Shown one piece after another: positions 1 through 7,717 of a DNA stretch of 41,479 nt. Numbering within the stretch: position 1 is the stretch's first letter; every line of letters starts with the position of its first letter. The notes beneath the pieces are model-generated. The model was given only the letters and a program-made list of their open reading frames with translations. It did no database searches and had not been told where the DNA came from. Position numbers and translations under genes: made by a program. Origin of the DNA: Deltaproteobacteria bacterium (GTDB lineage Bacteria > Desulfobacterota > Desulfobaccia > Desulfobaccales > 0-14-0-80-60-11); assembly GCA_003599195.1 (NCBI GenBank), contig QZIZ01000102.1, positions 1 to 41,479 of the forward strand, read 5' to 3'.

Positions 1-81
1 GAAGCGTTAGTCGCCTTGGAAAACGACAGAGAATTGGTCGCCTCCACCACAGGCTTCGATTGGATAATTAATTGCCTATAG
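1..81 (+). CDS. C-terminal fragment of an unidentified protein
   Basis: An open frame runs in from the window edge for 26 codons and stops with TAG at 79-81. The residues end in GFDWIINCL. It is followed by a convincing intrinsic terminator on the same strand at 149-178, which supports it being the end of a real transcription unit. The fragment is too short to assign a family, and the frame could also be open by chance. Confidence 0.4.
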   Translation, partial: EALVALENDRELVASTTGFDWIINCL

Positions 82-148
82 ACTGCAACTTGGTATAAAG
101 CCGCCAGCGGGGGCTTGCAGCTTTCTAATTAAGGAAGGGGTAGCCAAG

Positions 149-178
149 GCCATATCCTTTGAGGATATGGCTTTTTTT
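149..178 (+). terminator. Intrinsic terminator
   Basis: A perfect 9-bp stem (GCCATATCC, 149-157, with GGATATGGC, 163-171) closes a 5-nt loop and is followed directly by seven T residues. This is a textbook rho-independent terminator for the plus-strand unit entering from the left. Just upstream, 83-88 (CTGCAA) and 115-120 (TTGCAG) form a weaker inverted repeat that may be part of the 3' UTR. On the minus strand the stem follows the response regulator's end at 256 but lacks a good T tract there. Confidence 0.85.
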
Positions 179-255
179 CCGTCCGTGGACTGTCCGCAGC
201 CCGGACGCGCGAGACCTGATAAATGGGGCAACGGAAAAGGGCGGCAGCGAAGCGG

Positions 256-906
256 TCAGGTCAAGGTAGTATAACCTTGCTTGAGGGCATAGCGCGCCAG
301 CTCGACGTTGGTCTTAATACTTAATTTCTTTTTGATATTTGCCAGGTGAATCCGCACCGTGGATCCGCTGATGATCAGCAATTCGGCGATCTCGTTATTC
401 GATTTGCCTTCCGCCAGGTATTTCAGGACGTCTTTTTCCCGGGGAGACAAGGGAGCGTCGCCTTCAGGGGTGTTCCATGATTTCATCAGGAAACTTTCCT
501 GCACCAGTTGGGAGACCAGGCTGGAAATATAAATTCTGCCTGCGCGAATGGTGTTGATGGCGGTGATCAAATCATTAAAAGCGTTTTCTTTCAGCAGGTA
601 GCCGTCGACTCCGACTTTGAGAGCCCGGGAGAGGTGTTCCCTGGTCTTGTACATAGTGAGGATCAGGATCTTGATTTCCGGATGATGCCGCTTGAGGTCC
701 TGGGCCGCTTCCAGGCCCGAGACCTGGGGCAGGCCGATATCCAGAACGACCATCTGCGGGGCGAGCTTCTCAACGGCTGCGTTCAATTCCGAGCCGTCGC
801 TCACTTCGCCCACGACTTCCAGGCCGGGGATCTCCTGGAGACTCTGTTTGATGGCTTCCCGAAAGATGACGTGGTCCTCAGCCAGTAGAAGACGATAGGG
901 CGGCAT
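256..906 (-). CDS. NarL/FixJ-family response regulator
   Basis: A 216-residue two-domain transcription regulator. Residues 1-125 form a receiver domain, with acidic residues E10/D11, phospho-acceptor D56 in VVLDIGLP and a conserved Lys in YLLKE. Residues about 150-212 are a LuxR-type helix-turn-helix (LSPREKDVLKYLAEG, then the recognition segment STVRIHLANIKKKL). It begins with ATG 29 nt inside the upstream histidine kinase gene, so the two are translationally coupled. Phosphorylated by that kinase, it should bind DNA. The target genes cannot be read from the sequence. Confidence 0.93.
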   Translation of the reverse strand: MPPYRLLLAEDHVIFREAIKQSLQEIPGLEVVGEVSDGSELNAAVEKLAPQMVVLDIGLPQVSGLEAAQDLKRHHPEIKILILTMYKTREHLSRALKVGVDGYLLKENAFNDLITAINTIRAGRIYISSLVSQLVQESFLMKSWNTPEGDAPLSPREKDVLKYLAEGKSNNEIAELLIISGSTVRIHLANIKKKLSIKTNVELARYALKQGYTTLT

Positions 907-2599
907 CCTGGTGTTCCTCTTTATCGATGGGAATATTGAAGGAGATCCTGGTCCCGCCGCCGGACCGGCTGCGGATATGTAAAAAACCTCCGGCCAGGCG
1001 GGCCCTTTCTTGCATGGCGGTCAGGCCGATTCCCGTCTCACGGCCACCCGCCTCCCGCAAATGGAAACCCTGGCCATTATCCTCGATGCTGAAGACAACG
1101 CGGTCTTCGTTTCTCTTGACGATCACGGTTATTTGCGAAGCCTGGGCGTGGCGGGCGATATTGGTCAGGGATTCCTGGAAGATCCGGAAGATATTAACCT
1201 GCTTAATTTTGGAAAACAGCCGGTCGATGCCGTTGATTTCGCCGGGAGACCAGCGGATCTCGAACTGCCTGCCAAACTCCTCCAGGAGATTGTTGAGAGC
1301 GATGGCCAGCCCGAATTCCTCCAGGGAAGCCGGGATTAAATCCCTGGAGAGCCTCCGGACTTTTTCGATCACGTCTTCCAGATAATTAAGCAGGGATTGG
1401 AACTCGGCCTTCGCCTTCCTCTTTTCCTTGGAAATCCGGTGGAGCTGAAATTTCAGCACCATCAAGGCCTGTCCCAATTCGTCGTGCAATTCCATGGAAA
1501 ACCGGTGGCGCTCCTTTTCTTGAACCATCAGGAGTTGGGAAGAAAGGAGCCGGAGTTGATGTTCGGACTCCTTTAAGGCCTTTTCCTGTTGCCGGTAAAA
1601 TTGGACGTCCCGGTTGCGCCAGAAGTAGGCCACGGTGACACCCGAAGTGGCCACCAGGGCGATCAAGAGAATCCCCACCATTATGGCCTGCTCCCGGAGC
1701 ACGGCCTCCATTTCCGCGGCGTCGATTTTGGCCACGAAAAACCAGGGGGAGTCCGGGATGGTCCTGGTGACGGCCATTACCGGGATGCCGCGGTAATCCA
1801 TGCCCCGGATGATGCCCTCATTTCCCAGGGCCGCCTTGACCGCCGGCACGTCCGGCCGGTCCAAAGACAGGCGCAGGTTCAGGGGCGCATCGGGCCGAAA
1901 GGGCAGTTCATTCAGGTAAACTATCTCCCGGCCTTCATGCCGCACCAGGACAAATTCCGCGGTGGAGCTGGGGGTGGGCCTGGATTCGATTAAGGGATAG
2001 AGCTGCCGGTGGGGGTTGATACAGAGGAGAACTACACCGGCGTTTATTTTCCGCCCATTTTTCTGAAAATGGATGGGGACAATGAGATCGAGCCTGACCC
2101 TCCCTTCCGGATCAGGATGCATGTCGCTGAAAATTATCTTACCTCCGGAAATGGCCGACAGGGCCTTCTCCTTGATAAAGGCAGTCAGTTCCCGGTAATC
2201 ATCGGGAATTGCCAACTGCACATTGGCCCGGGAATCGAGCAGCCTGATGGATTCGTACATATCCTGCTTCAATCCCTGGAGCCGGTGAATAATCTCCTCC
2301 CTTTGCCCCGGCGGGGCCTGGCCGTCATACCATTCCTGCACCTCGGAGGCAAAGATGGGGTCGTCAAAGATCAATACCGCGTCGTGCATGCGCTCCTGCC
2401 GCCAAGATGTGATTTGGTTGACTTTCAAGTTGGCCACGGCGTTGAGCTGCGCCTCCATCTCCTCCCGGAAGTGGTCCTGTTGATGCTCGTAATACCAATA
2501 ACCCACCCCCAAAATTCCTCCCGAGAGGAGCGCGAAAATTAGCAGCAAGTGCCAGGGGATTCTCCAGGGGTTGTTGGGGAGATTATCGAGTGTAGTCAT
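878..2599 (-). CDS. NarX/DegS-type membrane sensor histidine kinase
   Basis: A 573-residue kinase. A transmembrane helix at about 14-37 and another at about 305-328 bracket a periplasmic region that looks like a Cache-type sensor (PDSPWFFVAKID just before the second helix is typical). A coiled coil leads to a HisKA_3 dimerisation domain with the phospho-accepting His in MELHDELGQA, then a HATPase_c domain with N-box residues (QESLTNIARHA), G1 box EDNGQGF and GIGLTAMQERA. This architecture pairs with NarL-family regulators, and such a regulator follows with a 29-nt overlap. No clear Shine-Dalgarno is seen at the ATG. The ligand is unknown. Confidence 0.93.
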   Translation of the reverse strand: MTTLDNLPNNPWRIPWHLLLIFALLSGGILGVGYWYYEHQQDHFREEMEAQLNAVANLKVNQITSWRQERMHDAVLIFDDPIFASEVQEWYDGQAPPGQREEIIHRLQGLKQDMYESIRLLDSRANVQLAIPDDYRELTAFIKEKALSAISGGKIIFSDMHPDPEGRVRLDLIVPIHFQKNGRKINAGVVLLCINPHRQLYPLIESRPTPSSTAEFVLVRHEGREIVYLNELPFRPDAPLNLRLSLDRPDVPAVKAALGNEGIIRGMDYRGIPVMAVTRTIPDSPWFFVAKIDAAEMEAVLREQAIMVGILLIALVATSGVTVAYFWRNRDVQFYRQQEKALKESEHQLRLLSSQLLMVQEKERHRFSMELHDELGQALMVLKFQLHRISKEKRKAKAEFQSLLNYLEDVIEKVRRLSRDLIPASLEEFGLAIALNNLLEEFGRQFEIRWSPGEINGIDRLFSKIKQVNIFRIFQESLTNIARHAQASQITVIVKRNEDRVVFSIEDNGQGFHLREAGGRETGIGLTAMQERARLAGGFLHIRSRSGGGTRISFNIPIDKEEHQDAALSSSTG

Positions 2600-2692
2600 T
2601 TTTACGTTTTATTGCAGTAGGTTAACGGTTTTTATTTTCCAGCATAACCATTTCCGTCTAGCTTTGCCATAGGTAAAATTATCTATTCGGGG

Positions 2693-2709
2693 ATCATAAT
2701 AATTATGAT
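2693..2709. promoter_or_regulatory. Perfect 17-bp palindrome, candidate operator
   Basis: ATCATAAT-A-ATTATGAT is a perfect inverted repeat of two 8-bp half-sites around one central base. It lies in the AT-rich divergent gap between the histidine kinase (starting at 2599, minus) and the decayed plus-strand gene at 2829. Size and symmetry suit a dimeric regulator. No copy was noticed elsewhere in the window, and no protein can be named as its binder. Confidence 0.4.
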
Positions 2710-2828
2710 AGAAGCGGGAATTTATTTTCGGTCTTTGGCTTCCAGAAGAGGAGAAGGTATTAAAATTGAAACCCTGGCGCTGTTTTGATAAGATTAGGCC
2801 TAAGTTATTGTCCCTTGGGGTTCCCACC

Positions 2829-3352
2829 ATGTCCCTGGCCAACGCCATAACCCTGGCCCGGCTGCCGTTGCTGCCGTTGCTGCTGTTGCTGGTGGCCATC
2901 CTCTTTGTGCCCTTTAGGGCCGTGCGCCTTCTGGGATTGGGACTGCTGATCGTCCTCTATCTGGATTGGTTCGACGGCTATGTGGCCCGGCTGCGGAACG
3001 AAGTTACGGAGATGGGCGCGGTGTTGGACGTGGCCCTGGACCGGGCGGTGGAGAACATGCCCCTGAAGGAAAAACTGGGAGCGGATTGGCTCATTGCCAC
3101 CGAGGTGGGGCAAAATGCCAGCAGGTTTACCGGTGAACTCACCGGCCTCCATCCCCGGGGAGAGAACAAACCGACCCTGCTGGTGGAACTCTCCCGGGCC
3201 CAAGGCCTGGACCTCAGCCGGTCTTTTGCTTATGGGGATCATTTCCAGGATTTCCATCTCTTCCGCCGTATCGGTTTTCCGGTGGTGGTCAATCCCTCCG
3301 GCGCATAAGGCGTTTGGCCGTTAAACACCGGTGGTCCATCCGGTTTTTTTAG
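2829..3352 (+). pseudogene. Decayed fusion: CDP-alcohol phosphatidyltransferase N-half + HAD-IB phosphatase C-half, frameshifted
   Basis: The intact frame ends at 3308. Its first ~75 residues are the start of a CDP-alcohol phosphatidyltransferase: a SLANAITLARL opening, hydrophobic helices, and the complete motif Dx2DGx2ARx8Gx3Dx3D in LDWFDGYVAR...GAVLDVALD. After the DRAVEN motif the sequence jumps into the C-terminal half of a HAD-IB (SerB-like) phosphatase: LGADWLIAT, RFTGELTG, SFAYGDHFQD, GFPVVVNPS. The remaining transferase membrane helices and the HAD catalytic DxDxT segment are both missing. At 3302-3305 the frame is lost, but the -1 frame continues the expected HAD ending (IRRLAVKHRWSIRFF) to a TAG at 3350-3352. 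I read this as a deletion joining two neighbouring genes, plus a later frameshift. The ATG at 2829 fits the family start; a TTG at 2766 is in frame. Confidence 0.75.
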
Positions 3353-3402
3353 GGCTCATTGACAGAGACCGGGTTTTAGAGTAGCTATATGCAGGGTGGC
3401 AT

Positions 3403-3612
3403 ATGAATGAGGCTCTGGTAAAACAATTGAAGCAAAAGGTGGAGGAAGAGCTGCGACAGCGGGAAGCAGCCATCCTGGACTTTTGGCTCAAGGAGCTGAA
3501 AGCCATCCAGGGTAAACATCACAAGGAGCTGGCGGCCCTGCAAAACGACTTGAAAGCCTTTATACTCCGGGCTGAGACCCGGCTGCGCCGCCTCAAAGAG
3601 GGCGTGGGTTGA
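3403..3612 (+). CDS. Small coiled-coil protein, unknown function
   Basis: A 69-residue, strongly helical, charged protein (KQLKQKVEEELRQREAAI...ALQNDLKAFILRAETRLRRLKEG) with heptad-like spacing of Leu, Ile and Ala, so a coiled coil is likely. It has no signal peptide or membrane segment. The ATG follows an AGGGTGG-like ribosome binding site, and its stop lies 6 nt before queD, so the two are probably co-transcribed. No family is recognised. It resembles small accessory helical proteins, but no function can be given. Confidence 0.62.
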   Translation: MNEALVKQLKQKVEEELRQREAAILDFWLKELKAIQGKHHKELAALQNDLKAFILRAETRLRRLKEGVG

Positions 3613-3618
3613 CCTGAT

Positions 3619-3990
3619 ATGTATGAAATAAAGATCGTTACTTCGTTTTCCGCGGCCCATCGCCTGGAAAACTTCTATGGCAAATGCGAGGCCCTCCACG
3701 GCCACAACTGGAAAGTGGAAGTATTTCTCCAAGGGGAACGGCTGGACGAGGCCGGCTTGCTCCAGGATTTCGGCGTGATTAAGGCCAAGACCCGGGATTT
3801 GCTGGAGGAGATCGACCACAAGTACCTGAATGAACTGCCGGTGTTCAGTAATCAAAACCCTTCTTCGGAGAATCTGGCCCGGTTTCTGTTCCAGCGGCTG
3901 GCCGCGATCTTGAACCGGGACGGGGTGAAGGTAAGCCGGGTGAGCGTCTGGGAATCGGATACCTCCTGCGCCTCGTATTTCCAGGATTGA
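3619..3990 (+). CDS. queD: 6-carboxy-5,6,7,8-tetrahydropterin synthase / PTPS family (QueD)
   Basis: A 123-residue single-domain protein of the 6-pyruvoyl-tetrahydropterin synthase family. The zinc ligands are visible as H14 (SAAHRL), H27 and H29 (LHGHNW). The catalytic Cys is C23 in GKCEALHGH, and Glu112 in VWESD is the substrate-anchoring residue. Length and motifs fit bacterial QueD, which converts 7,8-dihydroneopterin triphosphate to 6-carboxytetrahydropterin on the way to preQ0 and queuosine. The window also holds a QueC-like protein (qatC, 7 kb away), but no QueE, QueF or GTP cyclohydrolase. A pterin-directed role of the homologue cannot be excluded. Confidence 0.9.
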   Translation: MYEIKIVTSFSAAHRLENFYGKCEALHGHNWKVEVFLQGERLDEAGLLQDFGVIKAKTRDLLEEIDHKYLNELPVFSNQNPSSENLARFLFQRLAAILNRDGVKVSRVSVWESDTSCASYFQD

Positions 3991-3996
3991 CCCGGT

Positions 3997-4107
3997 ATGG
4001 ATTCAGAGCATTCCCTCAGCCTTGAAGCCGGCGGTGTTTTTAGACCTTCGAGGCCACACGCCTGGCAAGGGAGTGTTATGATCGAGTACGGAAGATATGT
4101 CGGTTAA
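3997..4107 (+). other. Possible short upstream reading frame overlapping the radical SAM start
   Basis: A 36-codon frame runs from ATG 3997 through a second ATG at 4078 and stops at 4105-4107, eight bases inside the following radical SAM gene. The second ATG has the best Shine-Dalgarno nearby (AAGGGAG at 4067-4073), whereas the radical SAM ATG at 4097 has only a weak GAAG two bases away. A nine-residue leader (MIEYGRYVG) could therefore feed ribosomes into the radical SAM gene by coupling. It could equally be chance. Confidence 0.25.
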
Positions 4108-5305
4108 AGCTGCGAAAATCTACCAGGAAAGGCCCTTATTCAACCGCTTTGTCGGCCTGATACGGCAGAACCCCCACATGTTGGTCACCATGGGGTGGGA
4201 GGCTTATCGCCACAAGGTGGGCATTAACGTGAATCGCCGTTTCTTCCCGACCTGGAGCCCCCTGCCGGGATACCTGCATCTCAACCTGACCAGAAGGTGC
4301 AACCTGAAGTGCCGCATGTGCATCCAGCATCGGCAGGATGACGGGGCCTCCGGCGGCCTCAGCTGGTATAACCCCGCCCGGGAGCTGCCGCTGGAGGTAT
4401 GGATCAACCTCCTGGACCAGTTTAAAGGCTTTCGCCCGCGGTTATATGTGACCGGCGGGGAGCCCATGCTTTATCGCCATTTCCGGGAGTTTTTGCTGGC
4501 GGCCAAGAAACGGGGCTTCGTGGTGAATCTGCAAACCAACGGCATTCGCCTGGCGGAGGTGGCCGACTTCCTGGTGGACCTGGGAGTGGAGTTGATTAAC
4601 ATCTCGGTGGACGGGCCCCAGGAGGCGCATGACCGCGTCCGGGGACCGTCGTCCTTCCGGCGCACCATGGAGGGAATCAGGGCTCTGGTCGCAGCCAGGA
4701 GAAGACTGAAACGGCCCGGCCCCATCCTTTTTATCAACAGCGTCATCTGCAAAGACACCCTGGGGGTCCTGGACCAGATGGTGCCTCTGGCCCTTGACCT
4801 GGAAGCGGACTTCCTGCACTTGCTGCATACGGATTTTAATTCTTCGGCCAACGTGGCCGTGCACAACAGCCTTCTCTCTCCTAAATTCGCCCAAGCACAC
4901 GGCCTGGACCTGGTTTCTCCTTCCCTTCCGGAAGGGGAGTACTACCGAAGCGAGATCAGCCGGGAGGATCTGCCCCAACTCCTGGCGGGGGTGGAAAAGG
5001 CCCGCAGTCAGGCCCGGGGCCGCATAAAACTGATCTTTCATCCGGAACTGCCCCGGGAGCTGATCGAACCTTATTATTTTGACCTGAAGCACCCTTTTCC
5101 CCAAAAATGCAATTCCCTTTGGAAGACCTGCCGGATTTTGCCGGACGGCACGGTGTCGCCCTGCCTCCACATGGTGATGGGCAACATCAAGGAGCAGTCC
5201 TTCAGGGAAATCTGGAACGGCCCCCGCATGCGGCAGTTTCGGAAAGTGATCGCCCGGCGGCTTTTTCCGGGGTGCGCCCGCTGCTGCAGCCGGGTATTTT
5301 CCTGA
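4097..5305 (+). CDS. Radical SAM/SPASM domain protein (tandem copy 1)
   Basis: A 402-residue radical SAM enzyme. The CxxxCxxC cluster ligands are C68, C72 and C75 (CNLKCRMC). TGGEPMLY is the SAM-binding GGE motif, and NISVDGP is the usual beta-strand motif after it. The last ~60 residues carry a Cys-rich SPASM-like region (KCNSLWKTC, LPDGTVSPCLH, GCARCC) that should bind additional Fe-S clusters. SPASM enzymes modify peptides or proteins, or mature cofactors. No precursor peptide is evident beside it. Copy 2 follows 10 nt downstream and is clearly homologous along its whole length, so this is a tandem duplication. The substrate is unknown. Confidence 0.9.
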   Translation: MSVKAAKIYQERPLFNRFVGLIRQNPHMLVTMGWEAYRHKVGINVNRRFFPTWSPLPGYLHLNLTRRCNLKCRMCIQHRQDDGASGGLSWYNPARELPLEVWINLLDQFKGFRPRLYVTGGEPMLYRHFREFLLAAKKRGFVVNLQTNGIRLAEVADFLVDLGVELINISVDGPQEAHDRVRGPSSFRRTMEGIRALVAARRRLKRPGPILFINSVICKDTLGVLDQMVPLALDLEADFLHLLHTDFNSSANVAVHNSLLSPKFAQAHGLDLVSPSLPEGEYYRSEISREDLPQLLAGVEKARSQARGRIKLIFHPELPRELIEPYYFDLKHPFPQKCNSLWKTCRILPDGTVSPCLHMVMGNIKEQSFREIWNGPRMRQFRKVIARRLFPGCARCCSRVFS

Positions 5306-5315
5306 GCGTTCGAAG

Positions 5316-6533
5316 ATGTTGAGAGAATCACAGGAAAAGACGCAGCCGCATTACTCCAGGCGGTCCATGGTGGGCCGCACCTGGCAAATGATGCGAAGCA
5401 ACCCCGGCATGATCTGTACCCTCCTGAGGGAAGAATACCGGCAAAGATGGGGCATCGCCCTGGACCGCCGCTACCGGCACGGGAAGAGCGGCTGGCCGGT
5501 GAGCCTCAATCTGGATCTGACCCGGCGCTGTAATCTGAAGTGCCTCATGTGCGAGCAGCACCGCCATCAACCGGGGACTTCCACCGCTCTGAGCTGGTAT
5601 GACCCGGCCCGGGAACTGCCCTTGGCCGCCTGGGTGAACCTGCTGGACCAGGTGGCCGCCTGGCATCCCCGGCTCTATATCACCGGCGGAGAGCCCTTGA
5701 TTTACCCTCACTTCCCGGACTTAATCCGGGAGGCCAAGAAACGGAAGTTGGTGATCCATCTCCAAACCAACGGCACCTTGCTGGAGAAAGCCGCGGACCT
5801 GCTGGTGGACGCGGGGGTGGAGATGGTGACGGTCTCCCTGGACGGCCCGCCGGCAGTCCATGAGCGCATCCGGGGCCAGAAGGGCGCGTTCAGCCGCAGC
5901 CGCCGGGGGATCGCCGCCCTGGTGTCGGCCCGGGGGCGCAACGCGTCGCCGCTGCTGCTCATTAACTGCGTCATCTCCAAGGCCAATATGGCCTTCCTGG
6001 ATGAGATGGCGCCCCTGGCCCAGGAGTTGGGGGCCGATATCCTGCAGATGCAGCACACCATTTTTAATACCGCCGGCAATATCGAACGCCATAACCGCTG
6101 GCTCTCCCCGGAATTTGCCCGGAGCCAGGGATTGAATCTGGTCCTTCCTTCCATTCCCGAAGGGGAATATTACGAAAGCGAAGTCACCGCCGCGGATCTG
6201 CACCGGTTGCAGGACGGCCTGAGAAAGGTGCGGCGCCGGGCTGATGGCCGCGTGCGGCTCCAGTTCTTTCCCGACTTGCCGGCGGAGCTGCTCGACCCTT
6301 ATTACCTGGATCTCAACCACCCCTTCCCCCAAGTCTGCCAGGCCTTATGGAAGGGGTGCCGGATCTTGCCGGACGGCACCGTGTCTCCTTGTTTACATCT
6401 GGTGGCCGGCAACATCACCCGGCAGCCTTTCCGGGAAATCTGGAACGGCCCCCAGATGAGAAAGTTCCGGCAACTTGTCGGCAAGCGCCTTTTTCCCGGC
6501 TGCGCCCGGTGCTGCAGCCGGAGCTTTACCTGA
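5316..6533 (+). CDS. Radical SAM/SPASM domain protein (tandem copy 2)
   Basis: A 405-residue paralogue of the preceding gene. The cluster motif is C72, C76, C79 (CNLKCLMC), with TGGEPLIY, VSLDGPP and a Cys-rich tail (VCQALWKGC, LPDGTVSPCLH, GCARCC) in the same positions. Long blocks are shared, such as SWY-PARELPL, LQTNG, WNGP-MR-FR and LFPGCARCCSR, while the first 50 residues and the mid-region have diverged. This suggests an old duplication with kept catalytic machinery and altered substrate or partner. Copies may act on the same product in sequence, or as a heterodimer. No recognisable precursor peptide lies nearby. Confidence 0.9.
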   Translation: MLRESQEKTQPHYSRRSMVGRTWQMMRSNPGMICTLLREEYRQRWGIALDRRYRHGKSGWPVSLNLDLTRRCNLKCLMCEQHRHQPGTSTALSWYDPARELPLAAWVNLLDQVAAWHPRLYITGGEPLIYPHFPDLIREAKKRKLVIHLQTNGTLLEKAADLLVDAGVEMVTVSLDGPPAVHERIRGQKGAFSRSRRGIAALVSARGRNASPLLLINCVISKANMAFLDEMAPLAQELGADILQMQHTIFNTAGNIERHNRWLSPEFARSQGLNLVLPSIPEGEYYESEVTAADLHRLQDGLRKVRRRADGRVRLQFFPDLPAELLDPYYLDLNHPFPQVCQALWKGCRILPDGTVSPCLHLVAGNITRQPFREIWNGPQMRKFRQLVGKRLFPGCARCCSRSFT

Positions 6534-6550
6534 GGTCAGATGACCGCGTG

Positions 6551-7717
6551 GTGATCAAGGACTTTTTTACCCGTTTTGTGGAAGTCCTGCACCGGGAGCG
6601 GGTTTTTCCCCTGCTGCTGGCAGTGACCCTGCTGGTCATTTTGGGAGGTCTGGGCTTTTCCCTGTTCGAGTCCCAGGAGGGTTACTGGCATGCCCGCTTT
6701 GGCGCGGGTATCTGGTGGGCTCTCGTCACTCTCACCACCGTGGGTTATGGAGACGTGGTGCCCACGACTTTCGGAGGGCGCCTGGTGGGGGTGGGCCTGA
6801 TGTTGGGCGGGGTGCTGAGCCTGTCGCTGCTCACCGCCACCGTGGCCTCAGTATTCGTGGAACGCAAGTTCCGCCGGGGGAGAGGTTTGGAAGCCATTAA
6901 GATTACCAATCATATTCTGATTCTGGGCTGGCACTATGACGGAGAAATCCTTCTGGAGCAACTGCTCCGGCGCCTGTCCGAACTTATGCCGGTGGTGCTG
7001 GTCAATAAGCTCCCTCCCGAGCAATTGGAGGGCTTGAAGGAAAGATTCCCCACCTTTGATTTGCAATACCTGTGGGGTGATCCCTCCCGGGAGGAGATCC
7101 TGGAGAAGGCCAACGTGCGCCAGGCCTCCAAGGCCCTGATCCTGGCGGACCGCCAGGAGGGAGAGACCGCCGAGCAGGTGGACCAGCGCACCCTGCTCAC
7201 CGTCCTCACCTTGAAGTCCATGAATGCCAAAATCCGCATCCTGGCGGAGCTGCTGCGCCCGGAAAACCGCCCCCACCTGGAGCGGGCCGGGGTGGATGAG
7301 GTCCTGGTCCGGGGTCAATACGACAGCTTATTGTTGGCCGGGGCCCTGGCCGCGCCGGGTCTTTACCATATCTTGACGGCCTTGCTCACCGTGGAAGGGC
7401 AGAACCTCTGGCCGGTGGCGGTGCCGGCCCGGTTCCATGGGCGGACCTTGGGAGAGCTGGCCGCTTATTTGAAGGAGCGCCATCAGGCCCTCCCCGTGGC
7501 CATCTATACCGAGGGCCGAGCCCTGGCCCTGGATGACCTGTTATCCGGCGAGCCCTCGGGCATCGACGAATTCATCCGCCGCAAATTCACGGAAAGCGGC
7601 ATGACCCACCTCTTCGGCCGCACCAAGGTGGATTGCCAGATCAACCCTGCTGACTCCCAGATTTTGGGACCCCATCAATTCGTGGTGGTTATTGCCGCCA
7701 GGCGGCCGGCCCTATGA
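6551..7717 (+). CDS. Two-TM potassium channel with C-terminal RCK (TrkA-N/TrkA-C) domain
   Basis: Read from GTG 6551 (GTG 6548 is possible) the protein has 388 residues: helix 1 at about 18-39, a pore loop with selectivity filter TVGYGD at 63-68, helix 2 at about 76-104, then a cytoplasmic RCK domain and a TrkA-C-like end. The earlier in-frame extension to 6347 lies wholly inside the radical SAM gene and is rejected. The Rossmann glycine motif after the membrane part is ILILGWHYDG rather than GxGxxG, so NAD or ATP binding may be altered. The gene overlaps the next, a cyclic-nucleotide-binding protein, by ATGA, which suggests that protein helps gate the channel. Confidence 0.88.
   Translation: MIKDFFTRFVEVLHRERVFPLLLAVTLLVILGGLGFSLFESQEGYWHARFGAGIWWALVTLTTVGYGDVVPTTFGGRLVGVGLMLGGVLSLSLLTATVASVFVERKFRRGRGLEAIKITNHILILGWHYDGEILLEQLLRRLSELMPVVLVNKLPPEQLEGLKERFPTFDLQYLWGDPSREEILEKANVRQASKALILADRQEGETAEQVDQRTLLTVLTLKSMNAKIRILAELLRPENRPHLERAGVDEVLVRGQYDSLLLAGALAAPGLYHILTALLTVEGQNLWPVAVPARFHGRTLGELAAYLKERHQALPVAIYTEGRALALDDLLSGEPSGIDEFIRRKFTESGMTHLFGRTKVDCQINPADSQILGPHQFVVVIAARRPAL

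Noticed and set aside
2609-2899. 96-codon minus-strand frame upstream of the histidine kinase
   Set aside because: It overlaps the start of the CDP-alcohol transferase remnant antisense, has low-complexity Ser/Asn/Gly at its start and no ribosome binding site or family resemblance.
4097-6533. The tandem radical SAM proteins as QueE (next step after QueD)
   Set aside because: QueE is about 200-250 residues and lacks a Cys-rich SPASM tail; these are about 400 residues with one.
6347-6550. Longer N-terminus for the K+ channel
   Set aside because: The extension lies entirely inside the second radical SAM gene in another frame and has no channel-like sequence.
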